Positions 55,312 through 64,000 of a stretch of 64,000 nt of DNA are shown here, piece after piece (positions within the stretch are counted from its first letter, which is position 1; the number at the start of each line of letters is the position of its first letter). Below the pieces are notes generated by a model, which saw only the letters and a program-made list of their open reading frames with translations, was not told the origin of the DNA and made no database searches. Origin of the DNA: Pseudomonas libanensis (GTDB lineage: Bacteria > Pseudomonadota > Gammaproteobacteria > Pseudomonadales > Pseudomonadaceae); NCBI RefSeq assembly GCF_001439685.1, contig NZ_JYLH01000005.1, positions 124,001 to 188,000 on the forward strand, read 5' to 3'. The position numbers and the translations under genes are program-made.

Positions 55312-56049
55312 TTACTCAGCGGCAGCTACCGGAGCTTCTTCAACGAACTGCTCGGTACCACCAGCAACGTGGTTGCGGCCACGGATTACAGCGTCAGCCA
55401 TCGAACCCATGTACAGCTGGATAGCGCGGATTGCGTCATCGTTGCCTGGGATGATGTAGTCAACGCCTTCCGGGCTGCTGTTGGTATCGACTACGCCGAT
55501 AACCGGGATGCCCAGCTTGTTGGCTTCGGTGATCGCGATGCGCTCGTGATCAACGTCGATAACGAACAGTGCGTCAGGCAGACCGCCCATGTCCTTGATA
55601 CCACCCAGGGAACGATCGAGCTTTTCCAGGTCACGAGTGCGCATCAGCGCTTCTTTCTTGGTCAGCTTGGCGAAAGTACCGTCTTCGGCCTGCACTTCAA
55701 GGTCACGCAGACGCTTGATGGAAGCACGGATGGTTTTGAAGTTGGTCAGCATGCCGCCCAACCAGCGGTGATCGACGTACGGCGAACCGCAACGTGCTGC
55801 TTCTTCAGCAACGATCTTGCCAGCGGAACGCTTGGTGCCGACGAACAGGATCTTGTTTTTGCCCTGGGCCAGGCGCTCTACGAAAGTCAGCGCTTCGTTG
55901 AACATTGGCAGGGTTTTTTCAAGGTTGATAATGTGGATCTTGTTACGCGCGCCGAAAATGTACTTACCCATTTTCGGGTTCCAGTAACGGGTCTGGTGAC
56001 CGAAGTGCACACCGGCCTTCAGCATATCGCGCATGTTGACTTGGGACAT
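55312..56049 (-). CDS. rpsB: 30S ribosomal protein S2
   Basis: RpsB is 245 residues with the usual [19 protein letters not shown] start, [20 protein letters not shown] and [20 protein letters not shown] segments. The start ATG at 56049 has AAGGAAC upstream. It is preceded by a leader of about 130 bases. Confidence 0.99.
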   Translation of the reverse strand: MSQVNMRDMLKAGVHFGHQTRYWNPKMGKYIFGARNKIHIINLEKTLPMFNEALTFVERLAQGKNKILFVGTKRSAGKIVAEEAARCGSPYVDHRWLGGMLTNFKTIRASIKRLRDLEVQAEDGTFAKLTKKEALMRTRDLEKLDRSLGGIKDMGGLPDALFVIDVDHERIAITEANKLGIPVIGVVDTNSSPEGVDYIIPGNDDAIRAIQLYMGSMADAVIRGRNHVAGGTEQFVEEAPVAAAE

Positions 56050-56185
56050 GATAGTTCCTTAATAAGTCGGGTTTGGCCTCCACGTATCCCAATGACCAAC
56101 CAGCGGCATCAAGGCCTCCGGCACCCAGGTCATCGTGTCGACACGTGTGTGGATTTAAGCTTCGCGGGGTATCCCCGGAAAGCGG
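56050..56185 (-). promoter_or_regulatory. rpsB 5' leader (possible S2 autoregulatory region)
   Basis: About 130 transcribed bases separate the probable promoter from the rpsB ATG. In gammaproteobacteria S2 represses rpsB-tsf by binding the rpsB leader; the length here fits, but specific helices were not matched base by base. Confidence 0.45.
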
Positions 56186-56188
56186 CGC

Positions 56189-56196
56189 ATTTTATA
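56189..56196 (-). promoter_or_regulatory. Probable -10 element of the rpsB-tsf promoter
   Basis: On the minus strand TATAAAAT is preceded by TGTGG and followed by a GC-rich start (GCGCCGC), the pattern of a strong ribosomal promoter with a GC discriminator. No good -35 was found. Confidence 0.6.
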
Positions 56197-56436
56197 CCAC
56201 AGCATCGACAAAAACGGAACCCGCAATCACATTTGCCCCCGCTGCCTTTAGCCAAACCCTTGAATAGAGCCACCCTGGCGCTACCTTGATAGAGAGAAGC
56301 GATCACCAGACGCTCATGATTTGACACCATCGTCTGTTAGAATCGCGTTTTTTGGGACTTGCGCGAACGCTTCACCCCTTTGTCGCGCCCCCTTGAACCG
56401 TATTGATTTCAGCGCGTCGCGCTAGAGAGAGCCTGT

Positions 56437-57219
56437 ATGACCGTTACCTTGAAAACCGCCGAAGACATCGCAGGCATGCGCGTTGCCGGCAAACTGGCTG
56501 CCGACGTGCTGGAAATGATTGCCGAACACGTCAAGCCCGGTGTCACCACCGAAGCGCTGGACCGTATCTGCCACGACTATATAGTCAACGTGCAAAAGGC
56601 CATCCCTGCCCCGCTGAACTACAAAGGCTTCCCCAAGTCGATCTGCACCTCGATCAACCACGTGGTCTGCCACGGGATTCCCGGTGACAAGCCGCTGAAG
56701 GATGGCGACACCCTGAACATCGACGTCACCGTGATCAAGGATGGCTACCACGGCGACACCAGCCGCATGTTCCACGTCGGCAACGTGCCGGTGTGGGCCG
56801 AGCGCCTGTCCCAGGTCACCCAGGAATGCATGTACAAGGCCATCGAGATCGTCAAGCCTGGCTGCCGCCTGGGTGACATCGGCGAAGTGATCCAGAAGCA
56901 CGCGGAAAAGAACGGGTTCTCGGTCGTGCGCGAATTCTGTGGCCACGGCATCGGCAAGGTGTTCCACGAAGAACCGCAGATCCTGCACTACGGCAAGGCC
57001 GGCACCGGCATGGAACTCAAGGCCGGCATGACCTTCACCATCGAGCCGATGATCAACCAGGGCAAGGCCGACACCAAGGTGCTGGGCGACGGCTGGACCG
57101 CCATCACCAAGGACCGCAAGCTCTCGGCCCAGTGGGAACACACGCTGCTGGTCACCGACACCGGCTACGAGATCTTCACCCTGCGCGCCGACGACACAAT
57201 CCCTCGCGTCTCTGCGTAA
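56437..57219 (+). CDS. map: Methionine aminopeptidase, type I
   Basis: Map removes the start methionine from new proteins. It is 260 residues with the metal ligands in NIDVTVIKDGYHGDTSRMF (two Asp), CGHGIGKVFHEEPQ (His), TIEPMI (Glu) and the final Glu in SAQWEHTLLV. It is divergent from rpsB, the standard arrangement, and is followed 65 bases later by glnD. Confidence 0.98.
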   Translation: MTVTLKTAEDIAGMRVAGKLAADVLEMIAEHVKPGVTTEALDRICHDYIVNVQKAIPAPLNYKGFPKSICTSINHVVCHGIPGDKPLKDGDTLNIDVTVIKDGYHGDTSRMFHVGNVPVWAERLSQVTQECMYKAIEIVKPGCRLGDIGEVIQKHAEKNGFSVVREFCGHGIGKVFHEEPQILHYGKAGTGMELKAGMTFTIEPMINQGKADTKVLGDGWTAITKDRKLSAQWEHTLLVTDTGYEIFTLRADDTIPRVSA

Positions 57220-57284
57220 AAAGCTGTGTTGGTTTTCCCACGCCGTGCTGTGACTGACTATTAGATAGAAAGGAAAGCCGATCG

Positions 57285-59987
57285 ATGCCCCAGGTGGATC
57301 CCGAACTCTTCGACCGCGGCCAGTTCCAGGCCGAGCTGGCACTGAAGGCGAGCCCCATCGCCGCCTTCAAGAAGGCCATCCGTCAAGCCCGCGAGGTGCT
57401 CGACGCGCGCTTTCGCAGCGGTCGGGACATCCGTCGCCTGATCGAGGATCGCGCCTGGTTCGTCGATAACATCCTGCAAAAGGCCTGGGAACAGTTCAGC
57501 TGGAGTGCAAACGCCGATATCGCCCTGGTGGCGGTCGGCGGCTACGGTCGCGGCGAACTGCACCCCTACTCCGACATCGATCTGCTGATCCTGCTGGACA
57601 ACGCCGACCATGAGATCTTTCGCGATTCCATCGAGCGTTTTCTGACGTTGCTGTGGGACATCGGCCTGGAGGTCGGCCAGAGTGTGCGCTCGGTGGCCGA
57701 GTGCGCCGAAGAAGCCCGCGCCGACCTGACGGTGATCACCAACCTGATGGAAAGCCGCACCATCGCCGGCCCCGAGCGCCTGCGCCAACGCATGCTCGAA
57801 GTCACCAGCACTGCACACATGTGGCCGAGCAAGGATTTCTTCCTGGCCAAGCGCGCCGAACAGAAGGCGCGGCACCACAAGTACAACGACACCGAGTACA
57901 ACCTGGAACCCAACGTCAAAGGCTCCCCGGGCGGACTGCGGGATATCCAGACGATTTTGTGGGTGGCGCGCCGCCAATATGGCACGCTGAACCTGCGCGC
58001 CCTGGCCGGCGAGGGCTTCCTGGTGGAAAGCGAAAACACCTTGCTGGCCTCGTCCCAGGAGTTCCTGTGGAAGGTGCGCTACGCCCTGCACATGCTTGCC
58101 GGGCGTTCCGAAGACCGCCTGCTGTTCGATCACCAGCGCGCCATCGCCACCCTGCTGGGTTTTGAAGGCGAAGACGCGAAGACCAGCATCGAAAGCTTCA
58201 TGCAGCAGTATTACCGGGTGGTCATGAGCATCGCCCAGCTCAGTGACCTGATTATCCAGCACTTCGAAGAGGTGATTCTGGCTCCCGAAGACGAAGCGCC
58301 GCCACAGCCGATCAATGCGCGCTTCCAGCTGCACGATGGCTATATCGAGGCACGCAACGACAACGTGTTCCGCCGCACTCCGTTCGCCATGCTGGAAATC
58401 TTCGTGCTGATGGCCCAGCAGCCGGACATCAAAGGCGTGCGCGCCGACACCATTCGCCTGCTGCGGGAAAACCGCCACCTGATCGACGACGAATTTCGCA
58501 ACGACATCCGCAACACCAGCCTGTTCATCGAGCTGTTCAAGTGCCGCATCGGCATCCACCGCAACCTGCGGCGCATGAACCGCTACGGCATTCTCGGGCG
58601 CTATCTGCCGGAGTTCGGCTTTATCGTCGGGCAAATGCAACACGATCTGTTCCACATCTATACCGTCGACGCCCACACCCTGAACCTGATCAAGCATCTA
58701 CGTAAGTTGCAGTACACCCAGGTGTCAGAGAAATTCCCTCTGGCCAGTAAGCTGATGGCCAAGCTGCCCAAGCCCGAGCTGATCTACCTGGCCGGCCTGT
58801 ATCACGACATCGGCAAGGGCCGGCATGGCGACCACTCGGAAATCGGCGCGGTGGACGCCGAAGCCTTCTGCCAGCGCCACCAGCTGCCCCTGTGGGACAG
58901 CCGCCTGATTGTCTGGCTGGTGCAAAACCACCTGGTGATGTCGACCACTGCCCAGCGCAAGGATTTATCCGACCCGCAGGTGATCCACGATTTCGCGGGA
59001 GTCGTCGGCGATGAAACCCGCCTCGACTACCTGTATGTGCTGACGGTCTCCGACATCAACGCCACCAACCCCACACTGTGGAACTCCTGGCGTGCCAGCC
59101 TGTTGCGCCAGTTGTACACCGAGACCAAGCGCGCCCTGCGCCGCGGCCTGGAGAACCCGGTGGATCGTGAAGAACAGATCCGTCGCACCCAGAGCGCGGC
59201 CCTGGATATCCTGGTGCGCGGTGGCAACGACCCGGACGACGTCGAGCAACTATGGTCGCAACTGGGTGACGATTACTTCCTGCGTCACACCGCCGGCGAC
59301 GTGGCCTGGCACAGCGACGCGATCCTGCAGCAACCCGCCGATGGCGGCCCTTTGGTGCTGATCAAGGAAACCACCCAGCGCGAATTCGAAGGCGGCACGC
59401 AGATCTTCATCTACGCGCCGGACCAGCACGATTTCTTCGCCGTGACCGTGGCCGCCATGGACCAGCTCAACCTGAACATCCATGACGCCCGGGTCATCAC
59501 CTCCAGCAGCCAGTTCACCCTCGACACCTACATCGTGCTCGACACCGACGGCGACTCGATTGGCGACAACCCGGCGCGGGTGAAAAAGATCCGCGAGGGC
59601 CTGACCGAAGCCCTGCGCAACCCTGACGATTACCCGACCATCATCCAACGCCGGGTGCCGCGCCAGCTCAAGCATTTTGCCTTTGCGCCCCAGGTGACCA
59701 TTTCCAACGATGCCCAGCGCCCGGTAACGGTGCTGGAGCTCAGCGCGCCAGATCGCCCGGGGTTGCTGGCACGCATCGGCGGGATCTTCCTGGAATTCGA
59801 CCTCTCATTGCAGAACGCCAAGATTGCGACTCTCGGCGAACGGGTGGAAGACGTGTTCTTTATTACTGATGCCGACAACCAGCCACTGTCCGACCCGGAG
59901 CTGTGCCGACGCTTGCAGGACGCCATCGTCCAGCAATTGAGCGTGACCCAGGAACCCGGTGTTGAGCTGACCAGACTGACTATTTGA
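57285..59987 (+). CDS. glnD: [Protein-PII] uridylyltransferase / uridylyl-removing enzyme GlnD
   Basis: GlnD senses glutamine and adds or removes UMP on PII proteins, controlling nitrogen metabolism. The 900-residue protein has the nucleotidyltransferase motif [17 protein letters not shown] (about residues 86-102), an HD domain ([13 protein letters not shown]) for deuridylylation and two C-terminal ACT domains (the last starting [18 protein letters not shown]). All catalytic residues are present. The order map-glnD-dapC is usual in pseudomonads. Confidence 0.98.
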   Translation: MPQVDPELFDRGQFQAELALKASPIAAFKKAIRQAREVLDARFRSGRDIRRLIEDRAWFVDNILQKAWEQFSWSANADIALVAVGGYGRGELHPYSDIDLLILLDNADHEIFRDSIERFLTLLWDIGLEVGQSVRSVAECAEEARADLTVITNLMESRTIAGPERLRQRMLEVTSTAHMWPSKDFFLAKRAEQKARHHKYNDTEYNLEPNVKGSPGGLRDIQTILWVARRQYGTLNLRALAGEGFLVESENTLLASSQEFLWKVRYALHMLAGRSEDRLLFDHQRAIATLLGFEGEDAKTSIESFMQQYYRVVMSIAQLSDLIIQHFEEVILAPEDEAPPQPINARFQLHDGYIEARNDNVFRRTPFAMLEIFVLMAQQPDIKGVRADTIRLLRENRHLIDDEFRNDIRNTSLFIELFKCRIGIHRNLRRMNRYGILGRYLPEFGFIVGQMQHDLFHIYTVDAHTLNLIKHLRKLQYTQVSEKFPLASKLMAKLPKPELIYLAGLYHDIGKGRHGDHSEIGAVDAEAFCQRHQLPLWDSRLIVWLVQNHLVMSTTAQRKDLSDPQVIHDFAGVVGDETRLDYLYVLTVSDINATNPTLWNSWRASLLRQLYTETKRALRRGLENPVDREEQIRRTQSAALDILVRGGNDPDDVEQLWSQLGDDYFLRHTAGDVAWHSDAILQQPADGGPLVLIKETTQREFEGGTQIFIYAPDQHDFFAVTVAAMDQLNLNIHDARVITSSSQFTLDTYIVLDTDGDSIGDNPARVKKIREGLTEALRNPDDYPTIIQRRVPRQLKHFAFAPQVTISNDAQRPVTVLELSAPDRPGLLARIGGIFLEFDLSLQNAKIATLGERVEDVFFITDADNQPLSDPELCRRLQDAIVQQLSVTQEPGVELTRLTI

Positions 59988-60013
59988 ATTCTTAACTTTG
60001 TGAACACGAGTCA

Positions 60014-60093
60014 TGTGGGAGCTGGCTTGCCTGCGATGCAGACACCTCGGCCCGTCCGATCGACAGCAGATCGCAGGCAAGCCAGCTCCCACA
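60014..60093. repeat. REPIN, class B
   Basis: The arms TGTGGGAGCTGGCTTGCCTG and its reverse complement ending CTCCCACA enclose about 34 bases. It lies between glnD and dapC, ending 30 bases before the dapC start, so it will be in the dapC leader. Confidence 0.9.
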
Positions 60094-60123
60094 GGGTCCG
60101 CGCTCACCGTGATAGAGGCTTAT

Positions 60124-61323
60124 ATGAACAACGCCCTTAACCAGTTGCAGCCCTACCCCTTCGAGAAACTACGCGCCCTGCTCGGCAGCGTGACGCCGAA
60201 CCCGGACAAACGCCCGATCGCGCTGTCCATCGGCGAGCCCAAGCACACGTCGCCAGCATTCGTTGCCGAGGCATTGAGCAACAATCTCGACCAGATGGCG
60301 GTGTACCCCACCACCCTGGGTATCCCGGCACTGCGCGAAGCCATCGGTGCCTGGTGCGAACGCCGCTTCAACGTGCCTAAGGGCTGGTTGGACCCGGCGC
60401 GTAACATCCTGCCGGTCAACGGCACCCGTGAAGCCCTGTTCGCCTTCACCCAGACCGTGGTCAACCGCGGCGATGATGCGCTGGTGGTCAGCCCGAACCC
60501 GTTCTACCAAATATACGAAGGCGCTGCGTTCCTGGCCGGCGCCAAGCCGCACTACCTGCCGTGCCTGGATGCCAACGGCTTCAATCCGGATTTCGAGGCA
60601 GTTCCGCCGGATATCTGGAAACGCTGCCAGGTCCTGTTCCTGTGCTCGCCAGGCAACCCGACCGGCGCGCTGATCCCGGTGGGCACCCTGAAAAAACTCA
60701 TCGCCCTGGCCGACGAACATGACTTCGTGATCGCCGCCGACGAGTGCTACAGCGAGCTGTACTTCGACGAACAAACCCCGCCGCCGGGCCTGCTCAGTGC
60801 CTGCGTCGAACTGGGGCGCCAGGACTTCAAGCGTTGCGTGGTGTTCCACAGCCTGTCCAAGCGTTCCAATCTGCCGGGCCTGCGTTCGGGCTTTGTGGCC
60901 GGCGATGCCGACATTCTCAAGAGCTTCCTGCTGTACCGCACCTACCACGGCTGCGCGATGCCGGTGCAAACCCAACTGGCGAGCATTGCCGCCTGGCAGG
61001 ACGAAGCCCACGTACAGGCCAACCGTGACCTGTATCGAGAGAAGTTCGACGCGGTGCTGGAAATCCTCGAACCCGTGATGGATGTGCAGAGCCCGGACGG
61101 CGGTTTTTATTTGTGGCCGAACGTGAATGGTGACGATGCCGCCTTCTGCCGCGATTTGTTCGTAGAGGAACACGTGACCGTGGTGCCGGGCTCTTACCTG
61201 TCGCGGGAAGTGGATGGCGTCAACCCAGGCGCCGGGCGTGTGCGCATGGCGTTGGTGGCACCGCTAGCTGAATGCGTGGAAGCGGCCGAGCGGATTCGCG
61301 ACTTTATCCAACGGCGCCGATAA
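60124..61323 (+). CDS. dapC: Succinyldiaminopimelate transaminase
   Basis: DapC is the PLP aminotransferase of the lysine/diaminopimelate pathway. It is 399 residues from the ATG at 60124; an upstream in-frame start would lie inside the REPIN and is rejected. The PLP lysine is in HSLSKRSNLPGLRSGF, with SIGEPKHTSP and NPNPFYQIYEGAA-type motifs. dapD of the same pathway is 2.3 kb downstream. Confidence 0.95.
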   Translation: MNNALNQLQPYPFEKLRALLGSVTPNPDKRPIALSIGEPKHTSPAFVAEALSNNLDQMAVYPTTLGIPALREAIGAWCERRFNVPKGWLDPARNILPVNGTREALFAFTQTVVNRGDDALVVSPNPFYQIYEGAAFLAGAKPHYLPCLDANGFNPDFEAVPPDIWKRCQVLFLCSPGNPTGALIPVGTLKKLIALADEHDFVIAADECYSELYFDEQTPPPGLLSACVELGRQDFKRCVVFHSLSKRSNLPGLRSGFVAGDADILKSFLLYRTYHGCAMPVQTQLASIAAWQDEAHVQANRDLYREKFDAVLEILEPVMDVQSPDGGFYLWPNVNGDDAAFCRDLFVEEHVTVVPGSYLSREVDGVNPGAGRVRMALVAPLAECVEAAERIRDFIQRRR

Positions 61324-61337
61324 AGGCAGCCCATGGG

Positions 61338-62981
61338 TCACTTCATGTGACCCAGGTTCGCCTCACTCATATCCAATTCTGCCAGCACTTCCCTCAAAAC
61401 GTCATCGCCAATCTGGTGATGGCGGCTCAAACTATATAGCTCCAGGCGTTGTGCACGCAGGGCCTTGAGCCGCAGTTTGCGCTCCAGCTGATCCATCTGT
61501 TGCGCCAGCGCCTGGGCTTCGGCCGAATCATTGAAGACCTCCAGTTGGTGGCGGTATTCCGACATCAGCCGGGCCTTCAGCTCCGTAGCCAATGCAGCCT
61601 GGGCCGCATCCGACGGTTCGGCCTCTGCGGGCTCCTCGGCCTCGAGCGCATGAATTGCCGCCACCGCAGTCTTTTTCCATGCCTCACGCACCTCGTTATG
61701 GCGCTTTTCATCCGGGCTCTTTTCTACACCGCGCAACAGCAGCGGCAGCGCAATGCAGGCAGCAACCAGCGACAACAGAATCACCCCCGCCGCAATAAAG
61801 ATCAGCAAGTCGCGCTCAGGAAACTGCTGCCCAGGCGCCAACAGCAGCGGCACCGACATGACGCCGGCCAAGGTCACCGCCCCGCGGACACCGCCGACGG
61901 TCAACAACCAGCAGGAACGGGCAGTTGGCACCAGGGTGAGCGCACTTTTCCCACGCAACCTTCGGAGCAGGCCCGACAGGCGCCAAATGCTTTGCACCCA
62001 GATAAAACGTAATACCACCAGCACCAGGAAGATCGCCACCACATCCAGGCAGCGATACAACAGGGTGGGCCACAGCGTGGTTTCGTGACTCACCACCGCC
62101 TTGATGATGTCCGGCAGTTGCAAGCCGAGCAGCAGGAAAATCAGGCCGTTGAAGGCAAATTCCAGCAACGACCAGACACTGCGATTGAGCAAGCGCGTAC
62201 TGGTCTGGCGTGGCAGCAGGTCCAGCCAGCTCTGCATCATGCCCGCCGCCACCGCCGACAAAATGCCCGAAGCGCCCAGGCGCTCGGCCAGCACGTAGGC
62301 AGCAAAGGGCAGCAACAGCATGAACACCACATGGGTCGCCGGATCATCCCAGCCCCGCGCGATCATCCAGGCACGCAGGCGACCAACCAGCCAGCTCAAC
62401 GCCACGCCAACCGCCAGGCCGCCCACGGCGACCAACACAAACGTCAGACTGGCATCCGCCAAGGAAAACACCCCGGTCAACGCCGCCGCCAGGGCGAACT
62501 TGAAGGTCACCAGGCCCGAGGCGTCGTTCATCAGCGCCTCGCCTTGGAGCATATGCATCAATGGCTTGGGCAAACGGTTCTGGGAAATGGCCGACACTGC
62601 CACAGCATCCGTCGGTGATAAAACTGCTGCCAGGGCGAAGGCCACCGGCAACGGAATCGTCGGCAATATCCAGTGAATGAAATACCCGGCGCCGACCACG
62701 GTGAACAACACCAGCCCTACCGCCAGCGTCAGGATCGGCCCGCGCAGACGCCACAATTCGCGCTTGGGCATGCGCCAGCCATCCGAAAACAGCAGCGGCG
62801 GCAGAAACAGAAACAGGAACAGCTCCGGGTCCAGGGCCACATGCAGCCCCAGCGTGGGCCAGGCCAACAAGGCTCCGGCGGCAATCTGCACCAGCGGCAG
62901 GGGCAGAGGAATGACACGCCCGACAAGGCGCGAAACGCTGACCAGCATCAGCAGGATAAGAACGGTATAGGCGGTTTGCAT
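61338..62981 (-). CDS. Na+/H+ antiporter (CPA1 family)
   Basis: This 547-residue inner-membrane antiporter has about 12 membrane helices (residues 1-420) and a charged cytoplasmic tail (about 430-547) rich in Glu and Lys. The ion-binding ND-type region is visible in EALMNDASGLVTFKFAL, and SPTDAVAVSAI precedes it. The ATG at 62981 begins MQTAYTVLILLML. It is convergent with dapC, with 14 bases between the stops. Confidence 0.92.
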   Translation of the reverse strand: MQTAYTVLILLMLVSVSRLVGRVIPLPLPLVQIAAGALLAWPTLGLHVALDPELFLFLFLPPLLFSDGWRMPKRELWRLRGPILTLAVGLVLFTVVGAGYFIHWILPTIPLPVAFALAAVLSPTDAVAVSAISQNRLPKPLMHMLQGEALMNDASGLVTFKFALAAALTGVFSLADASLTFVLVAVGGLAVGVALSWLVGRLRAWMIARGWDDPATHVVFMLLLPFAAYVLAERLGASGILSAVAAGMMQSWLDLLPRQTSTRLLNRSVWSLLEFAFNGLIFLLLGLQLPDIIKAVVSHETTLWPTLLYRCLDVVAIFLVLVVLRFIWVQSIWRLSGLLRRLRGKSALTLVPTARSCWLLTVGGVRGAVTLAGVMSVPLLLAPGQQFPERDLLIFIAAGVILLSLVAACIALPLLLRGVEKSPDEKRHNEVREAWKKTAVAAIHALEAEEPAEAEPSDAAQAALATELKARLMSEYRHQLEVFNDSAEAQALAQQMDQLERKLRLKALRAQRLELYSLSRHHQIGDDVLREVLAELDMSEANLGHMK

Positions 62982-63143
62982 AACGCGGGTTTCCCGGGAA
63001 ATCGACTTGCAACGACACACGTGAGGCAACAACTGGCCGTTGAAGTGCCATATTACCCGGCTATGTTACCCGCTCATGCCACGTGCAGGCTTTTGCACAA
63101 AAGTCGCAGAGTGTTGACGAGCGGCGCCGAAACTCGCTGGTCG

Positions 63144-63152
63144 TGGCATAAT
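63144..63152 (+). promoter_or_regulatory. Candidate extended -10 promoter for the ArsC-family gene
   Basis: TGGCATAAT is close to the TGnTATAAT extended -10 consensus and lies 43 bases before the TTG start at 63195. No matching -35 is seen. Confidence 0.4.
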
Positions 63153-63194
63153 CCGTGACCTTTCATTTTCGTACGTCCAAAGGGGGGCAATTCC

Positions 63195-63557
63195 TTGACC
63201 GCTTCAAGCAAAACCTTGCACCTTTTCGGCATCAAAGCCTGCGACACCATGAAAAAGGCGCGCACCTGGCTCGATGAGCACGCGGTGAGCTATGAGTTCC
63301 ATGACTACAAAACGGCCGGTATCGACCGCGAACACTTGACCCAATGGTGCAACGAGCACGGTTGGCAGGTGGTTTTGAACCGTGCGGGCACCACCTTTCG
63401 CAAACTCGAAGACGAACGCAAAGCCGATCTCGATCAGTCGAAAGCCATTGAATTGATGCTCGCACAACCCTCGATGATCAAGCGCCCGGTGCTCGATCTC
63501 GGCGACAGAACCCTGATTGGCTTCAAGCCAGAAAGTTATTCGGCGGCCCTCAAGTAG
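63195..63557 (+). CDS. ArsC/Spx-family thioredoxin-fold protein (YffB-like)
   Basis: This 120-residue protein has the fold of ArsC-like reductases with one active-site cysteine, Cys16 in GIKACDTMKKAR. It lacks the CxxC of Spx. The sequence is close to the YffB group, not the true arsenate reductase, and no arsenic genes are nearby. The start is TTG, preceded by AGGGGGGC; no better in-frame ATG is available before the conserved N terminus. It is followed by dapD. Confidence 0.9.
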   Translation: MTASSKTLHLFGIKACDTMKKARTWLDEHAVSYEFHDYKTAGIDREHLTQWCNEHGWQVVLNRAGTTFRKLEDERKADLDQSKAIELMLAQPSMIKRPVLDLGDRTLIGFKPESYSAALK

Positions 63558-63588
63558 GCCAGCCTTCCATTTTTGTAGAGGTAACAGC

Positions 63589-64000
63589 ATGTCCAATTCC
63601 CTGTTCAGCCTGGGCTTCGGCGTCGGCACTCAGAACCGCCAAGGTGCTTGGCTGGAAGTGTTTTACGCACAACCGTTGCTCAACCCGTCGGCCGAGATCG
63701 TTGCCGCCATTGCGCCGATCCTGGGTTACACCGATGGCAACCAGGCGATCACGTTCACCATCAGCCAAGCGCTGCAACTGGCCGATGCACTCAAGAACGT
63801 TGACGCCACCCAAGCCGCGCTGCTGAATCGCCTGGCTGAAAGCCACACCCCACTGGTTGCCACACTGCTGGCCGAAGACGCCGCGCTGACCTCCACGCCT
63901 GAGGCCTACCTCAAGCTGCACCTGCTGTCCCATCGCCTGGTCAAGCCTCACGGGCTGAACCTGGTCGGCGTGTTCCCGCAGTTGCCGAACGTGGCCTGGA
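63589..64000 (+). CDS. dapD: 2,3,4,5-tetrahydropyridine-2,6-dicarboxylate N-succinyltransferase (start, runs off window)
   Basis: DapD succinylates tetrahydrodipicolinate in lysine and peptidoglycan precursor synthesis. Only the first 137 residues are visible, beginning MSNSLFSLGFGVGTQNRQGAW; the Pseudomonas enzyme is about 344 residues. The catalytic beta-helix lies beyond the window. The ATG has GAGGTAACAG upstream. Linkage to dapC and the ArsC-like gene supports the call. Confidence 0.93.
   Translation, partial: MSNSLFSLGFGVGTQNRQGAWLEVFYAQPLLNPSAEIVAAIAPILGYTDGNQAITFTISQALQLADALKNVDATQAALLNRLAESHTPLVATLLAEDAALTSTPEAYLKLHLLSHRLVKPHGLNLVGVFPQLPNVAW

Larger units (their letters stand above)
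56050..56436. other. 387-base divergent intergenic region rpsB / map
   Basis: No coding frame is supported. It holds the rpsB leader and promoter on the minus strand and, near 56320-56436, the map leader on the plus strand. For map, TGTTAGAAT at 56335-56343 could be an extended -10 element. A TTGACA at 56321 is only 11 bases from it and so cannot be its -35. Confidence 0.5.

Noticed and set aside
56321..56343. Sigma-70 promoter TTGACA/TAGAAT before map
   Set aside because: The spacing is 11 bases, too short for a working pair; only the extended -10 was kept as a possibility.
60013..60123. Longer DapC start at 60013
   Set aside because: The extra 37 codons lie within a REPIN and do not match the family's N terminus.

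Overview
The window is chromosomal DNA from a Pseudomonas of the fluorescens group. The evidence is high GC, protein sequences that read as Pseudomonas throughout, a right-hand half that follows the P. aeruginosa PAO1 order rpoS-nlpD-pcm-surE-truD-ispF ... dapD (recalled, not searched), and REP/REPIN repeats of the kind known from P. fluorescens SBW25. No rRNA, tRNA, CRISPR, insertion sequence or prophage was seen.

Layout. 1-9.3 kb is mostly accessory: the start of dinG with a candidate LexA box, a CopD-type membrane protein, a collagen-like exported protein, two SEC-C proteins around a LEA2 lipoprotein, a QuiP-like acylase, and the first two genes (exonuclease, ATP-dependent ligase) of the four-gene ligase-associated DNA repair cassette. 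9.5-13.8 kb is a five-gene basic-amino-acid-type ABC transporter operon with an AotO-like deacylase. It sits inside the repair cassette, whose other two genes (Lhr-type helicase, PdeM nuclease) follow at 13.8-17 kb. A small proline-rich gene, dcd and a cold-shock gene come next. 18.6-25.8 kb is rpoS-nlpD-pcm-surE-truD-ispF-fghA-formaldehyde dehydrogenase, followed by a divergent LysR regulator. 26.9-29.9 kb is an isolated 1008-residue toxin-like gene. 29.9-42 kb is ispD-ftsB-eno-kdsA-pyrG-tilS-accA-dnaE-rnhB. 42-56 kb is the envelope and translation block lpxB-lpxA-fabZ-lpxD-ompH-bamA-rseP-dxr-cdsA-uppS-frr-pyrH-tsf-rpsB. 56.4-64 kb holds map-glnD-dapC, an Na+/H+ antiporter, an ArsC/Spx-family gene and the start of dapD.

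How it works together. The right half couples lipid A precursor synthesis (lpxD/A/B, fabZ, kdsA), phospholipid and isoprenoid supply (accA, cdsA, dxr, ispD, ispF, uppS), outer-membrane assembly and its stress protease (ompH/skp, bamA, rseP) and translation start-up (rpsB, tsf, pyrH, frr, map). The formaldehyde pair with its LysR gene is a compact glutathione-dependent detoxification unit.

Best candidates for something new: (1) the 1008-residue toxin-like protein with GESH / FEH / GDTH motifs suggesting a Tiki/ChaN/PMT-type domain, with a perfect 10-bp inverted repeat covering its ribosome-binding region; (2) a one-base insertion in a 7-G tract splitting rseP; (3) the DNA repair cassette split by a transporter operon; (4) a break in the usual order downstream of rpoS, with no rsmZ or fdxA; (5) two REPIN classes plus a perfect 42-bp palindrome.
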